Below are positions 50,101-58,841 of a stretch of 64,000 nucleotides of DNA, in pieces (positions within the stretch are counted from its first letter, which is position 1; each line of letters opens with the position of its first letter). A program made the position numbers and the translations under genes. The notes beneath the pieces were generated by a model, which did not search any database, was not told the origin of the DNA, and worked only from the letters and a program-made list of their open reading frames with translations. Source of the stretch: Jejuia pallidilutea (lineage in GTDB: Bacteria > Bacteroidota > Bacteroidia > Flavobacteriales > Flavobacteriaceae). The DNA is taken from NCBI RefSeq assembly GCF_002973595.1, contig NZ_PVEO01000002.1, forward strand, positions 186,001 through 250,000, written 5' to 3'.

Positions 50101-52908
50101 TACGATAGTATTCAATGGGAAATATCAACCGATGGTATTAACTGGACTACAATAATTGATGATGCAACATATTCTAATTCTCAAACAAACAGCTTACTCA
50201 TTTCAAATACTCCATTAACGTTTAACGGCAATAGATATAGAGCTTTTCTAAATTTAAACGGTAATAGTTGTGGACTCTATTCAGATGAAATGAGCTTACA
50301 GGTTGATGTTTTACCCATTGCAAACACAGCGCCTACTCTACGCTTGTGCGATAATGACAATAATGGCACAATGCCTTTTGATTTAACTTCTCAAAACAAC
50401 AACATAAGCACGCAACCAAATATAACCATTAGTTATCATGAAACGCAAACTGATGCAGATGCAAACCTAAATCCTATTTCTAGTCCTTTTGAAACTGGTA
50501 CTACTACTATTTATGCAAGAGTAGAAAACACAAGCAATACAACGTGTTACGCCACTTCCAGTTTTAATGTAGAAGTTTATGAATCTGCTATTCCAACTGA
50601 ACCTTTAAATATGACAAGGCTTCAGGATTGCGACAATACCTCTGTAGGCACTGATGTGGATGGATTCATTACTTTCGATTTAACCCAAAAGGAAATAGAA
50701 ATCTTAAACGGACAATCTGCAACAGATTTCAGTATATCATATTTTACCGATGCCGCGTATTCAAATATAATTACAACACCTTCAAATTTTAATAATACCG
50801 TTGCAGGATTACAAACCATATATGCAAGAGTTTACAATAATGCTTTTACCGATTGTTATACAGATACCGCTTTTGAAGTTGAAGTGTTTAGTTTACCTCA
50901 AGTAGCTGCTCCAAACACTTATGCGCAGTGTGATGATAATAGTAACGACGGACAAGCATTTTTTAATCTTACTTTAGATAATATAAAAACAGAAATTAAC
51001 CCTAATTTTATTAATGAAAATCTAACGTTCACCTATTACGAAACTCAAACAGAAGCAGAAAATGAGGTCAACCCTATTGTTGCTCCAGAGGCATATCAAG
51101 ATGCTTTAGGGTTTACACCAGAAACTAAATGGATTAGGGTAGAAAACCAAAATGGCTGTTACAGGGTTACACCAATAACCATAGAAGTTAATCCTAGCAG
51201 TGCAGCTTTAGCATCCTACAATCCCACACCAATTTACCAATGTGATGATGGTGCAGATAATCGTGATGGTACTGCATTTTTTGACATGACTCCAATAAGA
51301 AATGAAATTGTATCATCCATATTTCCAACAGTTAATGTTTCTGTACATTTTTATGAAAGCCAAACAGATGCTGAATTAGAGATAAACGAAATAGCGGATA
51401 TAGCAAATCATGAGAATATAAATTCACCTAATACACAAAACATTTGGGTTAGGGTAAAGAGCGATTTGGGTAACGATTGTTTAGGTCTTGAAGAATTTCC
51501 TAACTTATTAAATGTGGAAGCTTTACCCATTGCAAATCCTGTAACAATAGCAAGACAATGCGATTACGATTTAAGCGATTCGGTTTTAAGCTACCCCTTT
51601 GATGTCTCACAACTAGAAGCTGATATTTTAAATGGTCAAAACCCATTAGATGTTACCATCACTTATTTTAATGCTAGTGGCAATCCATTACTTTATAATG
51701 ATGGCACTCCTGTAATTAGTCCGATACAACCCGTTTTTCTATCAGAAAATCAAACCATAACGGTTAGAGTTACCAATAACAATACCTTAGACCCTGATGG
51801 CGCTTGTTATGATGAAACCACGGTAGATTTTATTGTAGATGAACAACCAAGAGCTTTCAATGTTACTCCGCAAATTGTGTGCGATGGAAGTGCAGGAGAT
51901 ATTGATGATGACGGTTTTTATCCATTTGATACCTCAACATTTACATCTGCAATTCTTGGCAACCAAACTGGTATGCTAGTATTTTATGAGTATATTGATG
52001 AAAATGGAAGTGTAAATTCTGGAGAACCCACTTTACCAAATCCATTTGTATCTGCAACCCAGAGCGTTATAGTAGAAGTTATAAATCCTAATAATCTCCT
52101 TTGTCAGGCAATAACAACAATAAATTTAGTTGTAAACCCATTACCCGAATTTACAGTAATGTCGCCACAAATTGTATGTACTTCAGATCCTACGTTCGAG
52201 ATTACCTTAGAGCCTTTTGAAGATAACCCAGGAGAAGTATTCAATTACGAATGGCTTTGGACAAGTTTAGATGGTGCTACAACAAATCAATTTATATCAA
52301 ACGATAGAGCTATTAATGTTTCAAATCCGGGAACTTATACCATTACGCTAACAAAAACCGATGGTACAGGTTGTTCCAGATCTAGAGAAATACGTGTTGC
52401 CGCTTCTGAACAAGCTACAATTACCATGGATGATGTTACCGTAGTAGATCTTTCAGAAAATAATTCTGTTACTATAGATCCTACAAATTTAGGTTCGGGC
52501 GATTACGATTATGCTTTAGTTGAGGCTGGTTCGAGTTTTATAAATTATCAAAGCGATCCGTTTTTCGATAGGGTAAAACCAGGGTTTTATACCATTTATG
52601 TTAGAGATGCTATTTGTGGCGTTACCACTTTAGATATTTCGGTAATTGGGTATTCTAGGTTTTTCACACCCAATGGAGACGGCTTTAATGATGTATGGCA
52701 AATAAAAGGTATTGATGAAAACAACCAAGGCAATAGCACAATATACATTTACGACCGCTACGGAAAACTATTAAAGCAACTGTTAACATCTTCTGATGGT
52801 TGGGATGGCACCTATAACGGGCAGCTAATGCCTACTGAAGACTATTGGTTTAAGGTTAATTTAGAAGATGGCAGGACATTTATGGGGCATTTTACCTTAA
52901 AACGTTAA
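47182..52908 (+). CDS. T9SS type B exported giant protein 4 with IgGFc-binding-like and Ca2+ repeats
   Basis: The 1908-residue protein has a signal peptide ending GFSQ (about residue 26). Residues 70-450 resemble the IgGFc-binding-protein-like domain (IEADAPIYVSVRMNAG, GLIGCLVTSNNPVVVNCGS, IDQIAGLSKVGREYIFVKG). From about 535 come thrombospondin-type-3-like calcium repeats (DNDGIIDNLDIDNDNDG, DSDGIKDEFDLDSDNDG, DADGVLDFYDLDSDNDG). Six CDxD...FDL modules, an Ig-like domain and the type B CTD follow, FFTPNGDGFNDVW to GHFTLKR. It is the largest of the four neighbours. A calcium-stabilised adhesin is likely. It is separated from protein 3 by 148 bases without a visible promoter box. Confidence 0.9.
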   Translation: MINSYLLKNILVCLVVLISYQGFSQLSKKHYIPPLTSSEFGNANPEDQYIYLSTPSSGNVPYTIIPVGQPPSGYITGTVSNANPVEISLGSGNGQLFIPSPQTSLVTNNRGYIIEADAPIYVSVRMNAGNGAQAGALVSKGASALGTTFRVGTYTNENPQDNYLSFVSVMATEDNSQITFDNLPAGLVIKNYTGTFPITVTLNEGESYTLACNSLDQTITNRDGLIGCLVTSNNPVVVNCGSANGSFGDGGGRDYGIDQIAGLSKVGREYIFVKGEGNNNWENVLIVAHFNNTSISINGNAPITTINAGEYYVIEGNLFNTAGNMYVETSQDVFAYQGVGSTSEANQGMFFVPPLSCETRGNIDNIANIDNIGTTIYSGGLSIVTKVGATVTVNNLPLTNFATIGPSNVDGKPDYVTYKITGLSNNISVQGNDELYVAYFNVNGAATSGSFYSGFPSNPEINFDAQFATLGNCIPNITLEAANAQNFDSYEWFYDDGSGYQSLALNVPSITPTIPAKYKLIGIITCTGETLESVEVPVSICPDDRDNDGIIDNLDIDNDNDGIVNCDESKGDVVINLSNINAPILTFNDGTVNTSIASSSYSQTNSSGNTNTLTGNNLGEFTSTVLAGAVAENNYNISFTEPVNIKFSENTAVSHNIIAEEFFIARITPSNKNITLVDPNDRLLIDTNFDGIFETGITQISGSEIHFKINPNPTGTAPYEFFASEVNSFTFTHKSVSLTESSTYNGTLALTCFSNDNDSDGIKDEFDLDSDNDGIPDFVENQGVLVALSGIDTDLNGLDDIFDITLSPIDTDADGVLDFYDLDSDNDGITDLIETGELGLLSDTDLNGIVDSPTVGVNGWVDAAETAPDSNTIGYIINDFDADSIFSYIDADSDGDGCSDVIEAGFSDANNDNFLGDITPTVGINGLVNNASDGYTIPNADYLDTATIHIDTQPSDIVVCEGSDNNISLISSTYDSIQWEISTDGINWTTIIDDATYSNSQTNSLLISNTPLTFNGNRYRAFLNLNGNSCGLYSDEMSLQVDVLPIANTAPTLRLCDNDNNGTMPFDLTSQNNNISTQPNITISYHETQTDADANLNPISSPFETGTTTIYARVENTSNTTCYATSSFNVEVYESAIPTEPLNMTRLQDCDNTSVGTDVDGFITFDLTQKEIEILNGQSATDFSISYFTDAAYSNIITTPSNFNNTVAGLQTIYARVYNNAFTDCYTDTAFEVEVFSLPQVAAPNTYAQCDDNSNDGQAFFNLTLDNIKTEINPNFINENLTFTYYETQTEAENEVNPIVAPEAYQDALGFTPETKWIRVENQNGCYRVTPITIEVNPSSAALASYNPTPIYQCDDGADNRDGTAFFDMTPIRNEIVSSIFPTVNVSVHFYESQTDAELEINEIADIANHENINSPNTQNIWVRVKSDLGNDCLGLEEFPNLLNVEALPIANPVTIARQCDYDLSDSVLSYPFDVSQLEADILNGQNPLDVTITYFNASGNPLLYNDGTPVISPIQPVFLSENQTITVRVTNNNTLDPDGACYDETTVDFIVDEQPRAFNVTPQIVCDGSAGDIDDDGFYPFDTSTFTSAILGNQTGMLVFYEYIDENGSVNSGEPTLPNPFVSATQSVIVEVINPNNLLCQAITTINLVVNPLPEFTVMSPQIVCTSDPTFEITLEPFEDNPGEVFNYEWLWTSLDGATTNQFISNDRAINVSNPGTYTITLTKTDGTGCSRSREIRVAASEQATITMDDVTVVDLSENNSVTIDPTNLGSGDYDYALVEAGSSFINYQSDPFFDRVKPGFYTIYVRDAICGVTTLDISVIGYSRFFTPNGDGFNDVWQIKGIDENNQGNSTIYIYDRYGKLLKQLLTSSDGWDGTYNGQLMPTEDYWFKVNLEDGRTFMGHFTLKR

Positions 52909-52992
52909 TCTTTATTTTTTCAATAGTTAAATTTCTATTCTCATCTACTTTAAGTAATTTAGATGTTTTGAATATTTAGGCAACTCCCTTTT

Positions 52993-54996
52993 ATGAAATT
53001 TAAAATTGAATCAGAATTTAGTCCAACAGGCGATCAACCCCAAGCCATACAACAACTTACAGATGGCATTACTGGCGGTGAAAAATACCAAACGCTTTTA
53101 GGGGTAACTGGTTCTGGTAAAACCTTTACTGTAGCTAATGTTATAGAGGAAGTGCAACGGCCCACTTTAGTTTTAGCACATAACAAAACGCTTGCAGCTC
53201 AACTCTATTCAGAGTTCAAACAATTTTTCCCTAATAATGCTGTAGAATACTTTGTATCGTATTACGACTATTATCAACCCGAAGCTTATATACCAGTTTC
53301 TGGCGTTTATATAGAAAAAGACCTTTCTATAAACGAGGAAATAGAAAAAATGCGATTAAGCACAACTTCTTCGCTGCTCTCTGGAAGACGCGATGTTTTG
53401 GTTGTTGCTTCCGTTTCATGTTTATATGGTATAGGAAATCCCATAGAATTTCAAAAGAATGTGATAACTATAAAAAGAGATCAGGTTATTTCAAGAACAC
53501 AGTTACTACATCAATTGGTACAAAGTTTATATTCTAGGACCGAAGCCGATTTTCGTCATGGAAATTTTAGAATTAAAGGAGATACCGTAGATATATTTCC
53601 CAGCTATGCAGATGATGCGTTTCGCATTCACTTTTTTGGTGATGAAATTGAAGATATAGAATCTTTTGATATTCAAACTAACGAAGTTTTAGAAAAATAC
53701 GACCGACTAAATATCTACCCCGCAAATATGTTTGTTACCTCACCAGAGGTACTTCAAGGTGCTATAAAAGAGATACAGGACGACTTAGTTAAACAACACG
53801 ACTATTTTAAGGAAATTGGTAAACATTTAGAAGCAAAACGATTAAAAGAGCGTACAGAATTTGATTTAGAAATGATTAGAGAGTTAGGCTATTGCTCTGG
53901 TATAGAAAACTATTCTAGATACCTAGATGGTAGAGCCCCAGGAACTAGACCTTTCTGTTTACTAGATTATTTTCCTGATGATTATTTAATGGTGGTAGAT
54001 GAAAGCCATGTTACCATTTCGCAAGTACATGCCATGTATGGTGGCGATAGAAGTAGAAAGGAAAACTTAGTAGAATACGGGTTTAGGCTTCCTGCCGCTA
54101 TGGATAATCGCCCTTTAAAATTTGAAGAATTTGAAGCGCTTCAAAACCAAGTAATTTACGTGAGTGCCACTCCTGCAGATTATGAGTTACAGAAAACCGA
54201 TGGCGTTTACGTAGAACAAGTAATTCGTCCCACAGGATTATTAGACCCAATTATTGAAGTACGCCCAAGCTTAAACCAAATAGATGATTTAATTGAGGAA
54301 ATTCAGCTTCGTGTTGAAAAAGACGAACGTACTTTAGTTACTACCCTAACCAAAAGAATGGCAGAAGAACTTACCAAATATTTGGAAAGAATTCAAATTC
54401 GCTGTCGCTATATACATAGTGATGTAGATACGCTAGAGCGTGTAGAGATTATGCAAGATCTACGCAAAGGTTTGTTTGATGTATTGGTTGGTGTAAACTT
54501 ACTTCGTGAAGGACTAGATTTACCTGAAGTATCACTTGTTGCTATTTTAGATGCCGATAAAGAAGGATTTTTACGTTCTAACCGCTCACTAACACAAACT
54601 GTTGGTAGAGCCGCGAGAAACCTAAATGGAAAAGCTATAATGTATGCCGATAAAATAACAAACAGCATGCAAAAAACTATTGATGAAACCAATTACAGAC
54701 GCGAAAAACAAATTGCCTACAATACAGAACATAATGTAAAGCCAAAAGCCTTAAACAAAAGTTTAGACAATGCACTATCTAAAAACTCGGTAAGCACTTA
54801 TAGCTATGAATTAGAAGCTGCTAGAGCTGCAGAACCCGAGAGCGAATATTTAACTAAACCAGAATTAGAAAAGAAAATTCGCGAAAAACGCAAACTTATG
54901 GAAGAAGCTGCTAAAGCATTAGATTTTATTATTGCGGCACAGTTAAGGGACGATATAAAAACCTATCAAGAAAAATTAGAAAAGCTAAAAGTGTAA
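52993..54996 (+). CDS. uvrB: Excinuclease ABC subunit B
   Basis: UvrB is the damage-verifying helicase of nucleotide excision repair. The 667-residue protein has the full set of parts: Walker A GVTGSGKT (37-44), the DNA-clamping beta-hairpin region YYDYYQPEAYIP (90-101), DESHVTI in motif II, and RPTGLLDPIIEVRP. The helicase C-terminal motifs include VGVNLLREGLDLPEVSLVAI and QTVGRAARNLNG. The C-terminal UVR domain (LEKKIREKRKLMEEAAKALDF) contacts UvrC. Length and motif spacing are standard. The last codons double as the left arm of the terminator. Confidence 0.98.
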   Translation: MKFKIESEFSPTGDQPQAIQQLTDGITGGEKYQTLLGVTGSGKTFTVANVIEEVQRPTLVLAHNKTLAAQLYSEFKQFFPNNAVEYFVSYYDYYQPEAYIPVSGVYIEKDLSINEEIEKMRLSTTSSLLSGRRDVLVVASVSCLYGIGNPIEFQKNVITIKRDQVISRTQLLHQLVQSLYSRTEADFRHGNFRIKGDTVDIFPSYADDAFRIHFFGDEIEDIESFDIQTNEVLEKYDRLNIYPANMFVTSPEVLQGAIKEIQDDLVKQHDYFKEIGKHLEAKRLKERTEFDLEMIRELGYCSGIENYSRYLDGRAPGTRPFCLLDYFPDDYLMVVDESHVTISQVHAMYGGDRSRKENLVEYGFRLPAAMDNRPLKFEEFEALQNQVIYVSATPADYELQKTDGVYVEQVIRPTGLLDPIIEVRPSLNQIDDLIEEIQLRVEKDERTLVTTLTKRMAEELTKYLERIQIRCRYIHSDVDTLERVEIMQDLRKGLFDVLVGVNLLREGLDLPEVSLVAILDADKEGFLRSNRSLTQTVGRAARNLNGKAIMYADKITNSMQKTIDETNYRREKQIAYNTEHNVKPKALNKSLDNALSKNSVSTYSYELEAARAAEPESEYLTKPELEKKIREKRKLMEEAAKALDFIIAAQLRDDIKTYQEKLEKLKV

Positions 54997-55010
54997 CCTT
55001 TTAGCTTTTC
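54979..55010. terminator. Terminator built from the end of uvrB
   Basis: GAAAAGCTAAAA (54979-54990) pairs perfectly with TTTTAGCTTTTC (54999-55010) around an 8-base loop that contains the uvrB stop codon. It serves uvrB and, read from the other strand, the convergent TerB-like gene. Confidence 0.8.
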
Positions 55011-55051
55011 CTAAAATCAGCCGAATTGCGACTTACTTTTGTCAACATTAA

Positions 55052-55465
55052 TTAGTTATACTGTGTCTTAAAAATATCTATTAAAACATCAGGAGGGACT
55101 ATTTTATTTGGAAAACTTTCCATTAAATACAATACTTTTGAGATTGACTCGTGACTTAAGCCCATACGCAATCCAAAATTATAGAGTTTTACTACACCAG
55201 CCGAAGCTTTGTTAGCACAATGCTCCTGTTCAATATTCATAAGTAAAACCAATCTATGAAACTGAACAATACGTTCGCTATGAGACTTTAAATGTGTGTA
55301 ATTTATTGGATGATTGATTAAATAGTCAAAATCTTCACGAGAAATATCTAATTGTTTAGCTACTCCAAGTAAAAAATTATATTCAATTTGCTGTATGTCT
55401 TTATCATATTGCGCAAAAGCAATCATTTCTGATAAAAGACTCAATTTTTCCATTCTATTAATCAT
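55052..55465 (-). CDS. TerB-like conserved hypothetical protein
   Basis: The 137-residue, all-helical protein has the size and acidic/hydrophobic helix pattern of TerB-like (tellurite-resistance B, COG3793-type) domains. Segments are LSLLSEMIAFAQYDKDIQQIEYNFL, AKQLDISREDFDYLI, VQFHRLVLLMNIEQEHC, and LGLSHESISKVLY-type helices. It has no signal peptide. In flavobacteria the neighbour of uvrB is sometimes mislabelled as excinuclease, but it has no UvrB motif. The ATG at 55465 may be replaced by the second Met four codons later. Function is unknown; TerB-fold proteins often act in membrane-stress or metal-sensing complexes. Confidence 0.7.
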   Translation of the reverse strand: MINRMEKLSLLSEMIAFAQYDKDIQQIEYNFLLGVAKQLDISREDFDYLINHPINYTHLKSHSERIVQFHRLVLLMNIEQEHCANKASAGVVKLYNFGLRMGLSHESISKVLYLMESFPNKIVPPDVLIDIFKTQYN

Positions 55466-55835
55466 TCTTTTGAGGGTAATTTTGTTATAATATAAATTTA
55501 CACAGAAAGATTTTGTACTAATCGTTGATATAGCACCTCTTATCGAAAAGCAGAACGTTATTTATCGGCTATTTTATTGTTTTTATCACATAGTATCTTT
55601 TTTTGTCTAAAAAAAACGCATGTTATCATTCTGATAATCAAGATTATTAATTCAAATAAATTGTTTTAAATATTTGGTTTTCAATATTTTACATACAAAT
55701 ATCACAATTAAAATTTTGAAAAAAAACTTCTAATAATTAAGGTATCTTTGAAAAAATTAAAAAAACGCTAGAAATACATACATTGCTTTACAAAATCGAT
55801 GAAATGCAATAACAAAATCCAAATAAGATTAAATT
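55466..55835. promoter_or_regulatory. Divergent intergenic region with a -7 box (55743-55750)
   Basis: This 370-base stretch holds no gene that I can support. It is very AT-rich. TATCTTTG at 55743-55750 is a good -7 box for the DUF1456 gene, with TTG at 55716-55718 as a possible -33 at 24 bases, slightly long. The box would give a leader of about 80 bases. A short TTATCATTCTGATAA palindrome lies near 55624-55638. No clear minus-strand promoter for the TerB-like gene was found. Confidence 0.5.
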
Positions 55836-56114
55836 ATGACTAACAATGATGTTTTAAAAAAATTAAGAGTGGCTTTAAAACTGCGTGATGACGATATTGT
55901 AAAAATATTAGCGCTGGTAGACTTTAGAATTTCTAAAAGCGAACTAGGTGCTTTTTTTAGGCGAGAAGATCACCCAAAGTATATGGAATGTGGCGACCAA
56001 ATTCTTAGAAATTTTTTAAATGGCTTAGTTATTCATTTAAGGGGACCAATGCCAGAGAAACAAAAATCTAAACCTAAAGGGGAGAAAAGAACACAAAAAA
56101 AGAGCGACACATAA
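55836..56114 (+). CDS. DUF1456 family protein, single-repeat form
   Basis: The 92-residue protein matches DUF1456 (E. coli YehS-like). NDVLKKLRVALKLRDDDIVKIL starts the domain, then FRISKSELGAFFRREDHPKYMECGDQILRNFLNGL. E. coli-type members carry two copies of this helical unit in about 150 residues. Here only one copy is present, followed by a basic tail rich in Lys, Pro and Arg. It is probably cytosolic and may bind nucleic acid through the basic end, although no function is established. Its last 15 bases form part of the sucC terminator on the opposite strand. Confidence 0.85.
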   Translation: MTNNDVLKKLRVALKLRDDDIVKILALVDFRISKSELGAFFRREDHPKYMECGDQILRNFLNGLVIHLRGPMPEKQKSKPKGEKRTQKKSDT

Positions 56115-56126
56115 TTGGTCGCTCTT
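56100..56126 (-). terminator. sucC terminator
   Basis: On the minus strand, AAGAGCGAC (56126-56118) pairs with GTCGCTCTT (56108-56100) and is followed by a run of T (complement of the A run ending at 56100). It overlaps the 3' end of the forward DUF1456 gene. Confidence 0.8.
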
Positions 56127-56150
56127 AAAATATTATAAGTTATAATTTTT

Positions 56151-57341
56151 TTATCCTAAAACAGCTTGCACCTTATCGGCAGCCTCTTGGAATTGAGTTG
56201 CACTAAGCACATCTAAACCAGAATTATCTATTAATTCTTTTGCTATATCTGCATTAGTACCTTGTAACCTTACTATAATAGGCACGTTAATATTACCCAT
56301 ATTTTTGTAAGCATCTATTACGCCTTGTGCTACACGATCACAACGCACAATACCACCAAAAATGTTAATTAAAATCGCCTTAACTGCTGGATCTTTTAAA
56401 ATAATTTTAAATGCAGCTTCTACCCTAGCAGCATCGGCTGTACCACCAACATCCAAGAAATTTGCTGGTTCTCCTCCTGCTTGTTTAATTAAATCCATAG
56501 TTGCCATGGCTAAACCTGCTCCATTTACCATACATCCTACATTACCATCTAAATCCACATAATTTAAACCAACTTCCTTCGCTTCAACTTCTATAGGGTT
56601 TTCTTCACGTAAATCCCTTAAGTTAACATAGTCTTTGTGTCTGTATAAGGCATTGTCATCTATAGTAACTTTAGCATCAACAGCCATAATTTTATTATCG
56701 CTTGTTTTTAAAACAGGATTTATTTCAAATAAAGAAGAATCAGATTTTACATAAGCTGTGTATAAAGCAGTAACAAACTTTGTCATTTCCTTAAATGCCA
56801 TACCAGATAAACCTAAATTAAAGGCTACACGTCTAGCTTGAAATGGTAACAAACCTACAGCTGGATCTATTTCTTCAGTAAAGATTAAATGAGGAGTTTC
56901 TTCAGCAACTGTTTCAATGTCCATACCTCCTTCAGTAGAATACATAATCATATTTCTACCAGTACCTCTGTTAAGTAGTACAGACATGTAAAATTCATCT
57001 GTCTCGGTTTCTCCAGGGTAGTATACATCCTCAGCAACTAAAACTTGGTGTACCTTTTTGCCTTCTGCTGAAGTTTGAGGTGTAATTAGGTTCATTCCAA
57101 TAATTTGTCCTGCAATTTCCTCAACTTCTTTTAAGTTTTTAGCTAGTTTAACACCACCACCTTTTCCGCGTCCACCAGCGTGAACTTGTGCTTTTATAAC
57201 ATGCCAACTTGTACCGGTTTCTGCTGTTAGCTGTTTTGCAGCAGCTACAGCTTCATTAGCGTTTTGTGCAACGATACCTCGCTGAATACGTACTCCAAAA
57301 TTGCTTAATATTTCTTTTCCTTGATATTCGTGTAAGTTCAT
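56151..57341 (-). CDS. sucC: Succinate-CoA ligase (ADP-forming) subunit beta
   Basis: SucC forms, with SucD, the TCA-cycle enzyme that makes ATP or GTP from succinyl-CoA. The 396-residue protein has the ATP-grasp N-terminal half (MNLHEYQGKEIL, then VHAGGRGKGGGVKLA at 53-67) and an EINPVLKTSDN segment with metal ligands. The C-terminal CoA-ligase domain carries GCMVNGAGLAMATMD, FLDVGG and ILINIFGGIVRCD. Length and motifs are standard. sucD is not adjacent, so the two subunits are encoded separately. The gene is monocistronic, with its own promoter and terminator. Confidence 0.97.
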   Translation of the reverse strand: MNLHEYQGKEILSNFGVRIQRGIVAQNANEAVAAAKQLTAETGTSWHVIKAQVHAGGRGKGGGVKLAKNLKEVEEIAGQIIGMNLITPQTSAEGKKVHQVLVAEDVYYPGETETDEFYMSVLLNRGTGRNMIMYSTEGGMDIETVAEETPHLIFTEEIDPAVGLLPFQARRVAFNLGLSGMAFKEMTKFVTALYTAYVKSDSSLFEINPVLKTSDNKIMAVDAKVTIDDNALYRHKDYVNLRDLREENPIEVEAKEVGLNYVDLDGNVGCMVNGAGLAMATMDLIKQAGGEPANFLDVGGTADAARVEAAFKIILKDPAVKAILINIFGGIVRCDRVAQGVIDAYKNMGNINVPIIVRLQGTNADIAKELIDNSGLDVLSATQFQEAADKVQAVLG

Positions 57342-57368
57342 AATTTCCTATATCGGTTTTAAGAATAG

Positions 57369-57376
57369 CAAAAGTA
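57369..57376 (-). promoter_or_regulatory. sucC -7 box (TACTTTTG)
   Basis: The minus strand reads TACTTTTG, a TAnnTTTG match, about 27 bases before the sucC start codon. It lies in a 207-base region shared with the divergent lysA promoter. Confidence 0.5.
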
Positions 57377-57520
57377 AATAATCACTATTAATTATTCTAA
57401 TATTTAACGCAGTATTGAACTTTTTAAGAAAATTACATAATATTTTATATGTTAAATAATTAACAAGATGTTTAATTTGTATAATTTTTAGTTATTTGTT
57501 TGTTTTTGAAACGAAAAAAA

Positions 57521-57528
57521 TATCTTTG
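57521..57528 (+). promoter_or_regulatory. lysA -7 box (TATCTTTG)
   Basis: TATCTTTG is a full match to the -7 consensus, 20 bases before the lysA ATG. A TTTG at 57495-57498 lies 22 bases upstream as a possible -33 element. Confidence 0.65.
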
Positions 57529-57548
57529 CCAAAAATTATTAAAAACTG

Positions 57549-58754
57549 ATGAAAAATAGCGAATTAGTTACTATTGCAAACGAATACGGAAGTCCTGTAT
57601 ATGTATATGATGCTGAAAAAATAGAATCTCAATATAAAAGACTAACTAATGCTTTTAAAGATGTAAAGCATTTAAAAATAAATTATGCGGTTAAAGCCTT
57701 ATCTAACATATCTATTTTAAAACTTTTTAAAAAATTAGGCTCTGGAATTGATACAGTTTCCATACAGGAAGTACAATTGGGTTTGGCTGCTGGGTTTTCG
57801 CCAGAACAAATTATTTACACACCCAACGGTGTATCGCTTGATGAAATTGAAAGTGCTGCAACACTTGGAGTTAAAATTAATATCGATAACTTATCTATTT
57901 TAGAGCAGTTTGGGACAAAACACCCAAATACCCCTGTTTGTATTCGCATTAACCCTCACGTTATGGCTGGTGGTAATGCCAATATTTCTGTAGGGCATAT
58001 AGACTCTAAATTTGGTATTTCTATTCATCAAATTCCACATTTGCTTCGTATTGTAGAAAATACCAAGATGAATATTAACGGTATACACATGCATACCGGT
58101 AGCGATATTCTAGATATTGATGTTTTTCTTTATGCAAGTGAAATATTATTTGATACTGCCAAACATTTTAAAAACCTAGAATTTATAGATTTTGGTTCTG
58201 GTTTTAAAGTGCCTTATAAAACGGGAGATATTGAAACAAATATTGAAGAGTTAGGAAAAAAACTCTCAGCTAAGTTTAATACGTTCTGTAAAAGCTACGG
58301 TAAGGATTTAACCTTAGCTTTTGAACCTGGTAAGTTTTTAGTGAGCGAATCTGGTCATTTTTTAACTAAAGTAAATGCTGTTAAACAAACTACATCTACT
58401 GTTTTTGCACAAGTAGACTCTGGGTTTAATCATTTAATAAGACCAATGTTTTATGGCTCTCATCACGAAATAGATAATATTTCTAACCCTAAAGGGCGTG
58501 AACGTTTCTACTCTGTGGTAGGCTATATTTGCGAAACCGATACCTTTGGCAACAACAGGCGCATTAACGAAATTAACGAAGGTGATATTTTAAGGTTTAA
58601 AAATGCTGGGGCTTATTGTTTCTCTATGGCAAGTAACTATAATTCTAGATTTAGACCCGCCGAAATATTATGGTACAATAACAAAGCCCACTTAATCAGA
58701 AAACAAGAAACCTTTGATGATATAATACATAACCAAATAGAGGTTAATTTTTAA
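57549..58754 (+). CDS. lysA: Diaminopimelate decarboxylase
   Basis: LysA removes CO2 from meso-diaminopimelate to give lysine, using PLP. The 401-residue protein has the PLP lysine in NYAVKALSN (Lys49), the phosphate-binding FIDFGSGF (213-220), EPGKFLVSESG (259-269), and the ICETDTFGNNR motif with the partner-subunit Cys. AGAYCFSMASNYNSRFRPAE near the end completes the active site. Fold type III order and length are standard. It sits alone, with its own promoter and terminator, divergent from sucC. Confidence 0.96.
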   Translation: MKNSELVTIANEYGSPVYVYDAEKIESQYKRLTNAFKDVKHLKINYAVKALSNISILKLFKKLGSGIDTVSIQEVQLGLAAGFSPEQIIYTPNGVSLDEIESAATLGVKINIDNLSILEQFGTKHPNTPVCIRINPHVMAGGNANISVGHIDSKFGISIHQIPHLLRIVENTKMNINGIHMHTGSDILDIDVFLYASEILFDTAKHFKNLEFIDFGSGFKVPYKTGDIETNIEELGKKLSAKFNTFCKSYGKDLTLAFEPGKFLVSESGHFLTKVNAVKQTTSTVFAQVDSGFNHLIRPMFYGSHHEIDNISNPKGRERFYSVVGYICETDTFGNNRRINEINEGDILRFKNAGAYCFSMASNYNSRFRPAEILWYNNKAHLIRKQETFDDIIHNQIEVNF

Positions 58755-58761
58755 ATACTTT

Positions 58762-58793
58762 AAGCGTTACTAAATTTGGTAACGCTTTTTTTT
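58762..58793 (+). terminator. lysA terminator
   Basis: AAGCGTTAC (58762-58770) and GTAACGCTT (58779-58787) form a perfect 9-bp stem followed by a run of T. It is a classical intrinsic terminator. Confidence 0.92.
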
Positions 58794-58794
58794 A

Positions 58795-58802
58795 TATCTT
58801 TA
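58795..58802 (+). promoter_or_regulatory. -7-like box (TATCTTTA) of the histidine kinase operon
   Basis: TATCTTTA differs from TAnnTTTG only in the last base and lies directly behind the lysA terminator, 39 bases before the ATG at 58842. Confidence 0.4.
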
Positions 58803-58841
58803 GTTTTTCCCTAAGTCATTTAATTCTAATTGTTGAAGTTT

